Shown one piece after another: positions 34,294-44,743 of a DNA stretch of 64,000 nt. Source of the stretch: Candidatus Sulfotelmatobacter sp. (lineage in GTDB: Bacteria > Acidobacteriota > Terriglobia > Terriglobales > Acidobacteriaceae); contig JAOAPI010000087.1 of NCBI GenBank assembly GCA_025462865.1, forward strand, positions 1 to 64,000, given 5' to 3'. A program made the translations under genes and the position numbers. Every line of letters starts with the position of its first letter. Position 1 is the stretch's first letter. The notes under the pieces are model-generated. The model had not been told where the DNA came from. It worked only from the letters and a program-made list of their open reading frames with translations, and did not search any database.

Positions 34294-34599
34294 TTAGTCG
34301 GCCGGCTGAGCAATCTCCCCGTTTAATTGCGCGAGGGTCTCGTTGTATCCACGGCGATATCCGGCCGCGAACATGGACCGATCCTGGTTTGTGGACCAGC
34401 GGCCGACAGCGGGACGCAAGCGCTGACCATGCTCAGCCGCGAGTCTTCCAACGTAGAGTCCGTCGCGGAATGCGCCATCGGCTGCAAAGCGCGCTTCGGA
34501 ACCTTCGCTTGGCTGTATGGTTTGGCCGCTGTTGGCCAGAAGCGCAGTCGCGCCCAGGCACAGGACAACCGCAAATACGCAGATCGAGAGTTTCTTCAT
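34294..34599 (-). CDS. Small secreted protein, unrecognised
   Basis: A 101-residue protein placed at ATG 34599, which has AGGAGA upstream and a signal peptide following (MKKLSICVFAVVLCLG to LLANS). The mature part has a short conserved-looking core: FRDGLYVGRLAAEHG, WSTNQDRSMFAAGYRRGY. I do not recognise the family. It is next to the cupredoxin-like gene (61 bases) on the same strand. Confidence 0.65.
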   Translation of the reverse strand: MKKLSICVFAVVLCLGATALLANSGQTIQPSEGSEARFAADGAFRDGLYVGRLAAEHGQRLRPAVGRWSTNQDRSMFAAGYRRGYNETLAQLNGEIAQPAD

Positions 34600-34822
34600 G
34601 ATGTCTCCTTCTCGGTTTATTGAAGTTCCGGCCAGCGCAGGGGCAGGGCGGCGCATTGGGCGTTATCAAAGAGAGAACGGCCCAAATCACTTATTCAGTT
34701 CGCAGGGGTCTTCGATCGAAGTGAATCCAGAGTAGGCAATGCACAAAGTGGGATTGTCACCGGCGGGTCAAGCTTGAGTCATTTTGTCGTCAGGAGTTCG
34801 TCAAGATCTTGTCAGACAAAAA

Positions 34823-34847
34823 AAGCCCGGCGGAATCAGCCGGGCTT
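34823..34847 (-). terminator. Rho-independent terminator of M13 peptidase gene
   Basis: AAGCCCGGC / GCCGGGCTT stem of nine bases with a seven-base loop. On the minus strand it is followed by a run of T residues. It lies 31 bases beyond the stop of the metallopeptidase gene, in the right orientation. Confidence 0.9.
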
Positions 34848-34877
34848 CTTTACGAGAAGATTTATTTGAGTGTTGTT

Positions 34878-36920
34878 TCACCAAACGTGGCAGGCGTTCT
34901 CAGCGACCATGGGCTGTCCTGCCTTGCATCCCCAAGCCTTTTGAAATTCAGACATGTTTTGCACCACGCCGTCGACGCGATACTTTCCCGGCGAATGAGG
35001 ATCAGTGAGTACTCGGGTGCGCGCGACCTCGGGACGGCGCTTCTCGCACCACACGCGAGCGAAACCAAGAAAGAAGCGCTGTTCCGGGGTGTAGCCGTCG
35101 ATCTTCCTTCCTTCTTTTCCGGTCTTGTCGTCGGCGATCATGTGTTCGAGCGCCATCAAGGCGATGCGCGCGCCGCCGTTATCGGCGGTGTTTTCGCCCA
35201 GAGTAAGTTTGCCGTTCAGCTTGAGGTCGTCGACGGCGACGAAGTTTGAGTATTCATCGGCCACGCAACTGGCGCGCTTCTCGAACTCCTTGCCATCTTG
35301 CTCCGTCCACCAGTCGTGCAGATTTCCCTGCGGATCATATTTGCGGCCTTGATCGTCGAAGCCGTGAGTAAGTTCATGACCGATGACGAGACCGATGCCG
35401 CCAAAGTTGACGCTATCGTCCATGTTCTTGTCGAAAAATGGCGGCTGCAGAATGCCCGCCGGGAACACGATTTCGTTGAACGACGCGCTGTAGTAGGCAT
35501 TCACCGTGGGAGGCGTCATGCCCCACTCCTTGCGGTCAAGCGGCTTGTCGATCTTGGCAATGACGCGTTTCGACTCGAATGTATTGGCGCGGGCGATGTT
35601 GCCCAGGAGATCGTCAGGCTTGATTGCCACTGAACTATAGTCGCGGTAAACCTCGGGATAGCCAATCTTATTGCGAATGGCATCCAGCTTCACTTTGGCC
35701 TGCTTCTTGGTCTCGTCGCTCATCCACGAAAGATCGTGAACGTCTTCGGCGAGCGACTTCTCGAGAGCGTCCACCATCTTGAGCATGCGCTGCTTGCCTT
35801 CCGGGCCGAACGTCACGTCCACATATCTCTGCCCCAGCGCCTCGCCAAGTTCGCGATCAGTTAGGTTGACACAACGCTTCCAGCGCGCCTGAATTTCTTT
35901 CTGGCCGGTGAGGTTCTGCTGAAACTTAAAGTTGGCGTCGACGAACGGTTGTGAAAGCCAGGGAGCCGCGGAGTTGAGCGCGTGCCAGCTAACATACGTC
36001 TTGAGCGAATCGAGAGATTCGGATTCCAGGACACCGTTGACCTGCTTGAAGAAATCAGGATTCGTCACATTGAGCTGCGAGAAGTTGGGAGCACCAACCG
36101 CGACGAAGTAGCGATTAAGGTAGAAATCTGGTCCGAGGGCAATCGCCGCGTCGCGACTCATCTTGTGGTCGCGATTCTTGGGATCGCGGCGCGCGGTGCG
36201 GTCCATCGAAGCTTTGGCCAATGCGGTCTCAATCCGCAATACAGTTTGTGCGGAGTCGGCCGCCTGTTGCGGCGTCTGCCCCGCAAGCGTAAAGACCTGG
36301 GTGGCATACTCCAGCAGATGCTGACGCATCTCTTTCATCTTCGGATTGTCTTCTTTTATGTAGTAGTCGCGATCGGGCAGTGACAGTCCGCCCTGGTCGA
36401 TATAGGCAATAACCTGATCGGCATTGTGCAGGTCGGAGGATGAATAAAAATTGAAAAGCGAGCCCGCGCCGACCAGGTCGAGGTGGCCGAGCTCCTCAAT
36501 CAGCGCCCCCTTGTCTTGCACTGCGGCCACGCGATCGAGTTCCGGCTTGACTGCTGCGATGCCTTTTGCGTTCACAGTCTTCTCGTCCATGCAGGAGGCA
36601 TACAGGTCGCCGATTCTCTGGTCGACGCCATCGCGGCTGGGGCTATTCGCCATGGCTTTTTCCAGTATGCCGTGCTCGATATCAAGATTGCGTTCGTGGA
36701 GTTCTACAAAGCTCACCCACTGCGACTGGTCGGGAGGAATTTCAGAGTTCTTGATCCAGTTGCCGCACGCGTACTGGTAGAAGTCCACGCAAGGGTCGAC
36801 TGTTTTATCGATGGTATCGAGACTGAAGCCAGGAGCGGGTCGGGCCGGGGAAGATGTTTGAGCGAGACCCACAGCGGCGACAAAAAGTAGCAAGGCCGGA
36901 AAGATGCGGAGGACTTTCAT
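34878..36920 (-). CDS. M13 (neprilysin-family) zinc metallopeptidase, secreted
   Basis: A 680-residue protein with a signal peptide (LRIFPALLLFVAAVGLA). The catalytic zinc site is intact: H515-E-x-x-H519 in HELTHGFDD and the third ligand Glu576 in GENTADNGG. The N-terminal region (DPCVDFYQYACGNW) and NAYYSASFNEIVFPAGILQ are M13 hallmarks, and the protein has the usual M13 length. It ends in CHVW, the C-terminal motif normal for M13. It probably digests peptides outside the cytoplasm. Single gene with its own terminator. Confidence 0.94.
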   Translation of the reverse strand: MKVLRIFPALLLFVAAVGLAQTSSPARPAPGFSLDTIDKTVDPCVDFYQYACGNWIKNSEIPPDQSQWVSFVELHERNLDIEHGILEKAMANSPSRDGVDQRIGDLYASCMDEKTVNAKGIAAVKPELDRVAAVQDKGALIEELGHLDLVGAGSLFNFYSSSDLHNADQVIAYIDQGGLSLPDRDYYIKEDNPKMKEMRQHLLEYATQVFTLAGQTPQQAADSAQTVLRIETALAKASMDRTARRDPKNRDHKMSRDAAIALGPDFYLNRYFVAVGAPNFSQLNVTNPDFFKQVNGVLESESLDSLKTYVSWHALNSAAPWLSQPFVDANFKFQQNLTGQKEIQARWKRCVNLTDRELGEALGQRYVDVTFGPEGKQRMLKMVDALEKSLAEDVHDLSWMSDETKKQAKVKLDAIRNKIGYPEVYRDYSSVAIKPDDLLGNIARANTFESKRVIAKIDKPLDRKEWGMTPPTVNAYYSASFNEIVFPAGILQPPFFDKNMDDSVNFGGIGLVIGHELTHGFDDQGRKYDPQGNLHDWWTEQDGKEFEKRASCVADEYSNFVAVDDLKLNGKLTLGENTADNGGARIALMALEHMIADDKTGKEGRKIDGYTPEQRFFLGFARVWCEKRRPEVARTRVLTDPHSPGKYRVDGVVQNMSEFQKAWGCKAGQPMVAENACHVW

Positions 36921-37045
36921 ATGAGGAAGCTCCTTTGGAAGACGGAGAAAATTCTAAGCCTTGCACTCTAATCGGAGCAAGGTCTCGAGCTTCACACTGA
37001 AGATTTCGACGGACTTGGTTAGAATTTACCCGCGTCGAAATTTGA

Positions 37046-38575
<1,530 letters not shown>

Positions 38576-38589
38576 CGAGCGCTACGAAT

Positions 38590-38670
38590 CACGTAGCCCC
38601 GGATGCATTCGTCCGGGGCCAACCATCGCACATTGAATGCGGGCGGACGAATGCGTCCGCCGCTACGCGT
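38590..38670. repeat. REP/BIME unit, copy 1 (two hairpins)
   Basis: Two hairpins in inverted relation: GCCCCGGA-(8)-TCCGGGGC at 38596-38619 and GGCGGAC-(6)-GTCCGCC at 38642-38661. Their inner parts (GCATTCGTCC and GGACGAATGC) are reverse complements, and the outer parts (CGTAG / CTACG) also pair, so the whole unit is a composite palindrome. It is the first of two copies bracketing the transposase gene. Confidence 0.85.
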
Positions 38671-38746
38671 TCCTGTTTGGGAAAGACCCGTATAATTCGC
38701 CTCACTTTCCTGACAGCTTCGCCGTGATGGCAGAATAATTTCTGTC

Positions 38747-39241
38747 GTGACCTTCTATCGTCGCAACCTCCCGCATCTTCAGCGCGACTACAAACCGCAC
38801 TTCATAACATTCGTTACTAAATTCCGCCAGGTGCTGCCAGACTGGGCTCGGGACATCACCTTCGGCTGCTGCTTGCACGATCACGGAATCAGATACTCAC
38901 TGCATGTCGCTGTCGTCATGCCCGATCATGTGCATCTGATTCTTACTCCACTAACCGACCAAAAACGTCGCATCATCATTTCACTGATCGAGATTATGAG
39001 AGCCATCAAGGGCGCTTCCGGACGAACCATCAATCAGCGCCTCCGACTGCATGGCGCCGTGTGGCAAGAGGAATCGTTCGATCATGTGCTGCGCTCGTCA
39101 GAAAATCTCGATGCCAAGATCGACTACATTCTCCAGAAACCCGTGCGGGCAGGGCTAGTGCGAGACTGGCAAATGTATCCCTGGGTGTGGCGGAGACCGC
39201 TGGCAAATCCCTACGCTTCCCCGAAGAGCCGCCCGGCATAA
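38747..39241 (+). CDS. REP-associated tyrosine transposase (RAYT, IS200-like)
   Basis: A 164-residue HUH-superfamily enzyme: His61-Val-His63 in MPDHVHLIL, catalytic Tyr127 in KIDYILQKPVRAGL. RAYTs cut and join single-stranded REP hairpins. The gene is intact, starts with GTG and is bracketed by two copies of the same REP unit, the normal setting for an active RAYT. It is a single domesticated-type transposase, not a full insertion sequence with its own terminal repeats. Confidence 0.92.
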   Translation: MTFYRRNLPHLQRDYKPHFITFVTKFRQVLPDWARDITFGCCLHDHGIRYSLHVAVVMPDHVHLILTPLTDQKRRIIISLIEIMRAIKGASGRTINQRLRLHGAVWQEESFDHVLRSSENLDAKIDYILQKPVRAGLVRDWQMYPWVWRRPLANPYASPKSRPA

Positions 39242-39245
39242 CAAA

Positions 39246-39325
39246 TCACGTAGCCCCGGACGCATTCGTCCGGGGCAAGCATTACTCATTCAATGCGGGC
39301 GGACGAATGCGTCCGCCGCCACGCA
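39246..39325. repeat. REP/BIME unit, copy 2 (two hairpins)
   Basis: Same orientation and design as copy 1: GCCCCGGAC-(6)-GTCCGGGGC at 39253-39276 and GGCGGAC-(6)-GTCCGCC at 39298-39317. The two units share the ATCACGTAGCCCCGGA start, the AATGCGGGCGG centre and the CGTCCGCCGC end, with differences in the spacer. It starts a few bases after the RAYT stop. Confidence 0.85.
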
Positions 39326-39362
39326 TTCCGATTAGGTGCCGACAAGAGTTCGTTTACGCCCC

Positions 39363-39410
39363 ATGAATTATTCGTCGCATGTGGATGAGTACAACAAGGA
39401 GGTGCATGGG
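39363..39410 (+). pseudogene. Remnant of thiC 3' coding region
   Basis: 48 bases starting ATGAATTATTCGTCG align without gaps to thiC codons 453-468 (38474-38521) with 41 identities. Five of the differences lie at third codon positions and four of those are silent, so the piece diverged while still under protein-level selection, before it was cut off from its gene. It encodes MNYSSHVDEYNKEVHG; similarity is lost on both sides. It lies just beyond the second REP unit. Confidence 0.8.
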
Positions 39411-39538
39411 CTGGCTCGCGTTGTGGAGTACCCGCTCCAGAACCGCTGTAGGAGTGCGTCTCTTCTCAGGTCTATTCCGTAGACGACAACCTGCCTTCCC
39501 TCGGGTTCATCTTATCCGCCGACCGCTTGGAGGGAAGT

Positions 39539-40702
39539 ATGTCCCGCGTGCTTTGTCTGCTGCTTTGTGTCTCTTCTTTCGCCCTCGCACAAAACTCAAA
39601 CACTCAAAGCAATGGCTCGGCGCCATCCCCGGCAGTGCAAGTCGTCTATACGATCGACGGCTCGACTCTGACCACATACAATATTGATCCGCAGACTCTT
39701 CAAGCCGCCGAGGTTGGGACCATCACCCCTAGTGAATCGACCTATCCCTACCTGATCACATCGCCCAACGGGCGTTTTCTTTACTACGAAGCCGTTCAGG
39801 ATTACTCCGGCACCGGTCGCAATTTATACGTTTACGACACCAACGGGTCGGGCCTGCCGGGCACAACACCCGTACAAAAAATCAAGGCCCAATGGTTGTT
39901 TGGAATGGCGACGCATCCGAACGGCCAATTTCTGTATATGGTGGCACAAGGCAGCAGCTCAAATGGTTTCACGCCGTACGCCATTGTGCGATCTCTGATC
40001 GATCAGAATAACGGAAAGCTCAGTCAAAACGTCACCGAAGCGACCTACCGTCTTGAATCAGGCACCAGTTTTTGCAGTCCAACGATTCTGGGATTCAATA
40101 CCGCAGGCACCATCATGTACGACGCAGTTTATTGCAGTTATCCGCACGGAACCAGCGCCGCGACGTATTACGCGCGTTCGCTTGACTTGCAAACCGGCGC
40201 TTTTGGGGGCGGACCAGCAGCTCTATACCTGGACTATTACGCAGGCAGCGGGTACGAGAACGTTCAATTCCGAAACCAGCTTATGTTCGACTTTACCCAA
40301 ACTGAGTTCTCCGGCGACTATGTGAATATCTATCGGGTGCAGCAAACTCTGGGCACGCCACTTGTGAACTGCACCTCTACGATGTGGACGGTTTGCGGGA
40401 ATTTTGTCTACGCCCTCGCGCATCCATCCGGCCGGTATGTTTTTCTGTTTGACTCCACAAACATCACCGACATCGCCCGGGTCAACCTGAGTACGCAGCA
40501 AATCACGCAGACCAGCTCGATTCCCTACGAGGTCCAGCAATTCAGCCCGGACGGCACGATCGCTTACGGTGTCAACGATGTGAACGGTGCACTAGACATC
40601 GAAATTTATGGATTCAGTTCAGCCTCGGGTCAGGTTACTCAGGGCGGCACAATCAGCGTGCCTTCAGATCTCGATTCGTGGTTCGCCGCGGAGCGATACT
40701 GA
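39539..40702 (+). CDS. Secreted lactonase-like beta-propeller protein
   Basis: A 387-residue exported protein. The start at 39539 follows GGAGGGAAGT and opens a signal peptide (MSRVLCLLLCVSSFALAQ). The rest shows propeller blades of the YVTN/lactonase type (ITSPNGRFLYY, THPNGQFLYMVAQG, HPSGRYVFLFD, FSPDGTIAYGV). Four cysteines in the mature part may pair. No catalytic site is assigned; the family includes lactonases and many non-enzymatic surface proteins. Confidence 0.78.
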   Translation: MSRVLCLLLCVSSFALAQNSNTQSNGSAPSPAVQVVYTIDGSTLTTYNIDPQTLQAAEVGTITPSESTYPYLITSPNGRFLYYEAVQDYSGTGRNLYVYDTNGSGLPGTTPVQKIKAQWLFGMATHPNGQFLYMVAQGSSSNGFTPYAIVRSLIDQNNGKLSQNVTEATYRLESGTSFCSPTILGFNTAGTIMYDAVYCSYPHGTSAATYYARSLDLQTGAFGGGPAALYLDYYAGSGYENVQFRNQLMFDFTQTEFSGDYVNIYRVQQTLGTPLVNCTSTMWTVCGNFVYALAHPSGRYVFLFDSTNITDIARVNLSTQQITQTSSIPYEVQQFSPDGTIAYGVNDVNGALDIEIYGFSSASGQVTQGGTISVPSDLDSWFAAERY

Positions 40703-40775
40703 ACGGCTCTTTTCAATGGGGCCAGGTTTATCTTTGACCGTACACTCGCTCCCGCCACCGGAGCAGCCCCACTTC

Positions 40776-41411
40776 TCACTTCCCTTCGAGGGTAATGTCT
40801 CCCACGCCGACGTGGGCTCGCAGTTCGTATTTGCCGTCGCCGTGATACTTGAGAGTTTTGCCGAGCCAGCCGCTGGTTTCGCCGTAGCCGTTGCCGTTCA
40901 CATCTCCAATGCCGGCGCTGGCATTGACCAGATGATAGGATGCGCCTCCGATTGCGACGCGAATATCGCCCACGCCTAATTCGAGATCCTTGTCGCCCTC
41001 GATAGCCTCTACCGTGAGGTCCCCGACTTTTTCGTGAACATCGAGGTTGGAGTTCTGCGGTACCTCAAGTTCCACTTCAAACTGCGTGTTCCCGCCAGAG
41101 GGAGCACGAAACTCGATTCTCGCGTCACGGCCGCTGACTTCGATATCCACGTGCGCATCTTTCACGTGACTTTCGCGGCGTGATTTGACGGTGTAGTGCA
41201 GACGGATCTTGTTGGAGTCTCCATGCACAATGCGTACGTCGCCCACACTCAAGCGTACGTGTACCAGACCGCCGGCCACGAAGTCGCGAACTTCGTCGTG
41301 AGTTTCTTCGTAATCCCAGTGGTCCGAGGCCGAACAAAGCGGCACCAACACCAGCAGAAGAAGTAGTGTTTTGTTGACGGTCGCCAAGAGAATGGAAGAC
41401 CTTCCGGGCAT
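40776..41411 (-). CDS. DUF4097-like secreted protein
   Basis: A 211-residue exported protein. ATG 41411 follows GGAGGTGTTT and opens a signal peptide (hydrophobic about 13-28, ending near CSAS). The mature part is a beta-solenoid with repeats such as VGDVRIVHGD, VGDLTVEAIEG and VGDIRVAIGG, as in DUF4097. It is shorter than its counterpart at 12598 and lacks that protein's acidic tail. Function unknown. Confidence 0.75.
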   Translation of the reverse strand: MPGRSSILLATVNKTLLLLLVLVPLCSASDHWDYEETHDEVRDFVAGGLVHVRLSVGDVRIVHGDSNKIRLHYTVKSRRESHVKDAHVDIEVSGRDARIEFRAPSGGNTQFEVELEVPQNSNLDVHEKVGDLTVEAIEGDKDLELGVGDIRVAIGGASYHLVNASAGIGDVNGNGYGETSGWLGKTLKYHGDGKYELRAHVGVGDITLEGK

Positions 41412-41533
41412 AAACACCTCCGGGGCGCGTCGGCGCCTGTTTGTGATACGAGCGGGCTACAGCCGTGGTTCCCTCAAAATTGGGGTTAGATGGAGGCAGT
41501 CGCAGACAAAAGTGCCCGCGCGCCACGAGCAAA

Positions 41534-42181
41534 TTAGCTGTGGAAGTCCGCGACGCCGTCCCACACCAGTTGGACGGCGATGGCGAGAATCAGGAAGCCG
41601 AAAATCTTATTGATGGCGCCGACCGCATTGGGTCCCAGCCGCCGCACCAACGGCCCTCCTAACCAGAAGAAAAGAAAAACCGTCAGCGCAATCGCGGCGA
41701 TGCCAATGACCATGCCCAGGTATGACGCAGCGTTCTCCACGTTCGCCGCGAGCGCCATCACGACGCCGATGGCTCCTGGGCCCGACATTAGCGGCATAGC
41801 CAGCGGAGTAAGAGAGATGTCTTCTTTGTCCAGCGCCTCGTCGCTTTCTTCGGGCGTTATGCGTGCATGAGAGGTGACCATCCCCCATGCGGTATTCGCA
41901 ACGATCAGCCCGCCGGCAATTTTCAGGACCGGCAGCGAGATGCCGAAGAAATGCAAGACGAAGCGTCCGAAAAAAAGAAATGTGACCAGGATGACGAAGA
42001 CCCAGACTCCGGTTTTCAAGGCCGTGCGCCGGCGGTCTCTGGCCGTCCAGGAAGAGGTCATCGTGAAGAAAATAGGAACTCCGCCGAAAGGGTCGACGAT
42101 GGGAAACAGTGCGAGGAAAGTGGCCGCCGCCGAGTGTGGCAACGTGCGCAGGAATTGCCCGAGAGCGTGCGTGGCGTTCAT
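41534..42181 (-). CDS. MarC-family membrane protein
   Basis: A 215-residue membrane protein with six hydrophobic segments. Family motifs: LFPIVDPFGGVPIF at the start and PLAMPLMSGPGAIGVV in the middle. The family was named from E. coli marC but its role, long thought to be multidrug resistance, is unproven. The start lies three bases after the M28 peptidase stop, so the two are one transcript. Confidence 0.88.
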   Translation of the reverse strand: MNATHALGQFLRTLPHSAAATFLALFPIVDPFGGVPIFFTMTSSWTARDRRRTALKTGVWVFVILVTFLFFGRFVLHFFGISLPVLKIAGGLIVANTAWGMVTSHARITPEESDEALDKEDISLTPLAMPLMSGPGAIGVVMALAANVENAASYLGMVIGIAAIALTVFLFFWLGGPLVRRLGPNAVGAINKIFGFLILAIAVQLVWDGVADFHS

Positions 42182-42184
42182 GAA

Positions 42185-44365
42185 CTAACGGTATCCCTCT
42201 AACACTTTGGCCGCGCGCTCGAGAGCAGCTGTCAGCACTGCGAGTTGCTGCCGCGCCCGCTCCCCGTCCCCTTTGTCGAGAGCTTCGTTTACGCCAGGAA
42301 TCACTACAGCGGCGTAGCCCGTATATTCACCCGGAGCATAGATTGCATGGCGAAACCAGGGACGGTGCGGCAGGCCTTCGGGCACCAGCAAAGCCCTTTC
42401 AGCGCCGAGCAGCGCGCCATTCAGTCTGGTTACGTCTCGCGGCGGATTTTTCTGTTTTGCCAGTATCTTTGCTCCGGCCTGCTGAAACCGCTTCGCAGCG
42501 TCGGCCACGGCATCCATATCGAGCCCGCGGTCACCGAACTTTCCTTCCGCTCTCTTCTTCGCGGCATCGAGATAAGCGGAAATCTCCTTCCCATACTCTT
42601 CGTAGTCATAAGGGAGCACGTCGGCATCGGCCATGCGCAGCACCTCCAGGCCGAACACCCTCGCCATCTGCTGCTCGTAAACGAAGTCGGGATCACCGAA
42701 TTTCTTGAACCAGGCGAAATTGTCGAACACCGAGTGATAGACGCCGTAAGGCCCCGTTGAACTAATGTCGGTTGAGGGCACGCCCAGATGTTGCTGAAAC
42801 GCGCTGTAGTCAGAGCCGCTACCCAGGTCGCCGACAGGGACATCGCTCTTGACATTCGCGGCGGGAAGGCGGCGGGTGTCACCGATAGCTTCTGAGGGTG
42901 ACTGCGTTAAGGAAAGACCCGGCTGATCAAGTTTTAGCCATGCCTCGTAGAGAGTGCCGCCTTTGGGACTGGGCACGGCCCTGGCAATATCGCGCAAGAA
43001 CTGCTTCAAACTCGGAACGGCCGAGGCGCCAAACTTCGGGCCCGAAACCGCCACGTCCATATTGAAATAAGCCGGAGCCGCCACCAGTTCGGATTCATGT
43101 TGCTCGGCCCATTCCGTGGAACCCATCAGGCCTTCTTCTTCACCGTCCCAACTTCCAAAAATCAGGGTGCGCTTCGGCTTCCAGCCTGACTTCAGCAACT
43201 CGCCGACGCCGTGAACGGTTTCGAGCATCGCTGCAGTGCCGCTATTCGGGTCGACCGCGCCGTAGACCCAAGCGTCGCGATGATTTCCTGCGACCACCCA
43301 TGCGTCCGGCGACTCGGTGCCCGGGACGCGGCCAATGACATCCCATAAAGTGCGGAATTGATAATCCTGCTTGAGATGTATTTTTACGCGGACCGGACCC
43401 GGCCCAACGTGATAGGTGAAAGGCAGCGCGCCTTGCCACTCGCGAGGCGAATCGGGTCCGCCGAGGTGTTGGAGAATTGGAGAAGCATCGTGATAAGAAA
43501 GGGGCGTGACAGGAATTTTTGGTATTTGGGCAGATTGCTCAGGTGAAATCCTCTTGCCCTCAGGCAATGAAGGCAGCGAGGCAAATCCCGGAGTTGTAGG
43601 ATCACCGGGAAATTCGAACATGTATCCTACCGACCCGCGCTGCACGGCGGTATCGGGCCGCCATGGGCCATCAGGATATTTGTCACCCTTGCGCCAGCCG
43701 TCGTCGAACGGATCGGAGTAGATAATCACTCCCGCTGCGCCGTGCTGCTGCGCGACGAACGCCTTTACTCCGCGGAAGTTTTGTCCGTAGCGCACCAGGA
43801 CGATCTTGCCGCGCACGTCGATTTTCAGCTTGTCGAGTTTTTCGAAATCCTCCGGCGTCCCATAGTTGGCGTAAACGACTTCGGCCTCGACATCGCCTGA
43901 CGGCGACATACCGTTGAACGGCATAACTACGCGCGGGTCGCCGTCATAGGGATCGCCGTCTACATGCTCGCGTGCAGGACCATGCATTTCGACACCTGCA
44001 GGAGCGGTGATATCCACACTGATTTCGAGGGGATAGTTCATCCACACTTTGTATTCGACGATCTCGGTGTCGAGTCCGGCGGCCCGAAACTTCTGGGCCA
44101 CGTAGTCCGCGGTGGCTTTGTCCTCGGGCGTGCCGGCCATGTGAGGGGCCTGCGTCAGCGTGCGCAGGTGCTCTTCGGCCAACTTTGGGTCAGGTACGGA
44201 AAGAAATCGGGCTTCCGCGGCGTTTTCGGTAGCGGCATCGCGGAATCCGAAGATGGCTTGGGGTGCCGTGGAGGAGGAGGACTCCGTCGCATGGCTAATG
44301 GCGTTAGGCGAAAGGTGTGAAAGGAGAACCGCTGAGCTAAGAAGTGAGGCGAACGATAGTCTCAT
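42185..44365 (-). CDS. M28 peptidase, glutamate-carboxypeptidase-II-like
   Basis: A 726-residue protein of the PSMA/transferrin-receptor branch. A signal peptide (ASLLSSAVLLSHLS) comes first, then a protease-associated domain (GKIVLVRYGQNFRGVKAF), the M28 catalytic domain and a C-terminal helical dimerisation domain. Zinc ligands are visible as GNHRDAW, GAVDPNSGTA, DGEEEGLMG and YHSVFDN. ATG 44365 is used; GTG 44398 is an alternative. It should release C-terminal acidic residues or process peptides outside the cytoplasm, though specificity is not certain. Confidence 0.92.
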   Translation of the reverse strand: MRLSFASLLSSAVLLSHLSPNAISHATESSSSTAPQAIFGFRDAATENAAEARFLSVPDPKLAEEHLRTLTQAPHMAGTPEDKATADYVAQKFRAAGLDTEIVEYKVWMNYPLEISVDITAPAGVEMHGPAREHVDGDPYDGDPRVVMPFNGMSPSGDVEAEVVYANYGTPEDFEKLDKLKIDVRGKIVLVRYGQNFRGVKAFVAQQHGAAGVIIYSDPFDDGWRKGDKYPDGPWRPDTAVQRGSVGYMFEFPGDPTTPGFASLPSLPEGKRISPEQSAQIPKIPVTPLSYHDASPILQHLGGPDSPREWQGALPFTYHVGPGPVRVKIHLKQDYQFRTLWDVIGRVPGTESPDAWVVAGNHRDAWVYGAVDPNSGTAAMLETVHGVGELLKSGWKPKRTLIFGSWDGEEEGLMGSTEWAEQHESELVAAPAYFNMDVAVSGPKFGASAVPSLKQFLRDIARAVPSPKGGTLYEAWLKLDQPGLSLTQSPSEAIGDTRRLPAANVKSDVPVGDLGSGSDYSAFQQHLGVPSTDISSTGPYGVYHSVFDNFAWFKKFGDPDFVYEQQMARVFGLEVLRMADADVLPYDYEEYGKEISAYLDAAKKRAEGKFGDRGLDMDAVADAAKRFQQAGAKILAKQKNPPRDVTRLNGALLGAERALLVPEGLPHRPWFRHAIYAPGEYTGYAAVVIPGVNEALDKGDGERARQQLAVLTAALERAAKVLEGYR

Positions 44366-44447
44366 GAGATCGTGACGTGAAAGTAAGTAAGGTAGCACAG
44401 CCTTCTTTCGAGCTGGGCGCCCAGCCTTGCAATTCCCCCCAACATTC

Positions 44448-44494
44448 TCACTGGGATCACCATCTTCACCATTTTCACCACTTGGTGCTATAAT
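44448..44494 (+). promoter_or_regulatory. vapBC operator (four 9-bp repeats) and -10 element
   Basis: Four TCACYR blocks stand at exact 9-base steps at 44448 (TCACTG), 44457, 44466 and 44475 (TCACCA each), ending in CTTGGTG. TATAAT follows at 44489-44494. Only six bases part it from the ATG, so transcription should begin at or next to the start codon. The array overlaps the -35 position, ideal for self-repression by a ribbon-helix-helix antitoxin. Confidence 0.7.
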
Positions 44495-44500
44495 AAATGC

Positions 44501-44743
44501 ATGAAGCGGGCTACTATGACCCTCCCCGATGATCTAGCTCAAGCCGTCGACGACTATTTGCGGGCCCAGGAGGCCCCACCTGCTCTGACGACCGTGGTAC
44601 AAGCCGCCTTGCGGGAATATCTAGGAGAGCGGGGATTTCTTCGTACTCGCAAACCATTGAAAATCAGGACCGCCAAGCGCGGTAGCGGGCGCAGCGACGT
44701 GAGCGAGAACCATGATTTGTACCTGGCGGGTGTAAAAAAATGA
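44501..44743 (+). CDS. vapB: Ribbon-helix-helix antitoxin (VapB type)
   Basis: An 80-residue protein. The N-terminal RHH fold (RATMTLPDDLAQAVDDYL, then TTVVQAALREYLGER) should bind the operator array; the basic C-terminal tail should mask the toxin. The ATG stands at the predicted transcription start, with no ribosome-binding site. It overlaps the toxin gene by four bases (ATGA). Confidence 0.85.
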   Translation: MKRATMTLPDDLAQAVDDYLRAQEAPPALTTVVQAALREYLGERGFLRTRKPLKIRTAKRGSGRSDVSENHDLYLAGVKK

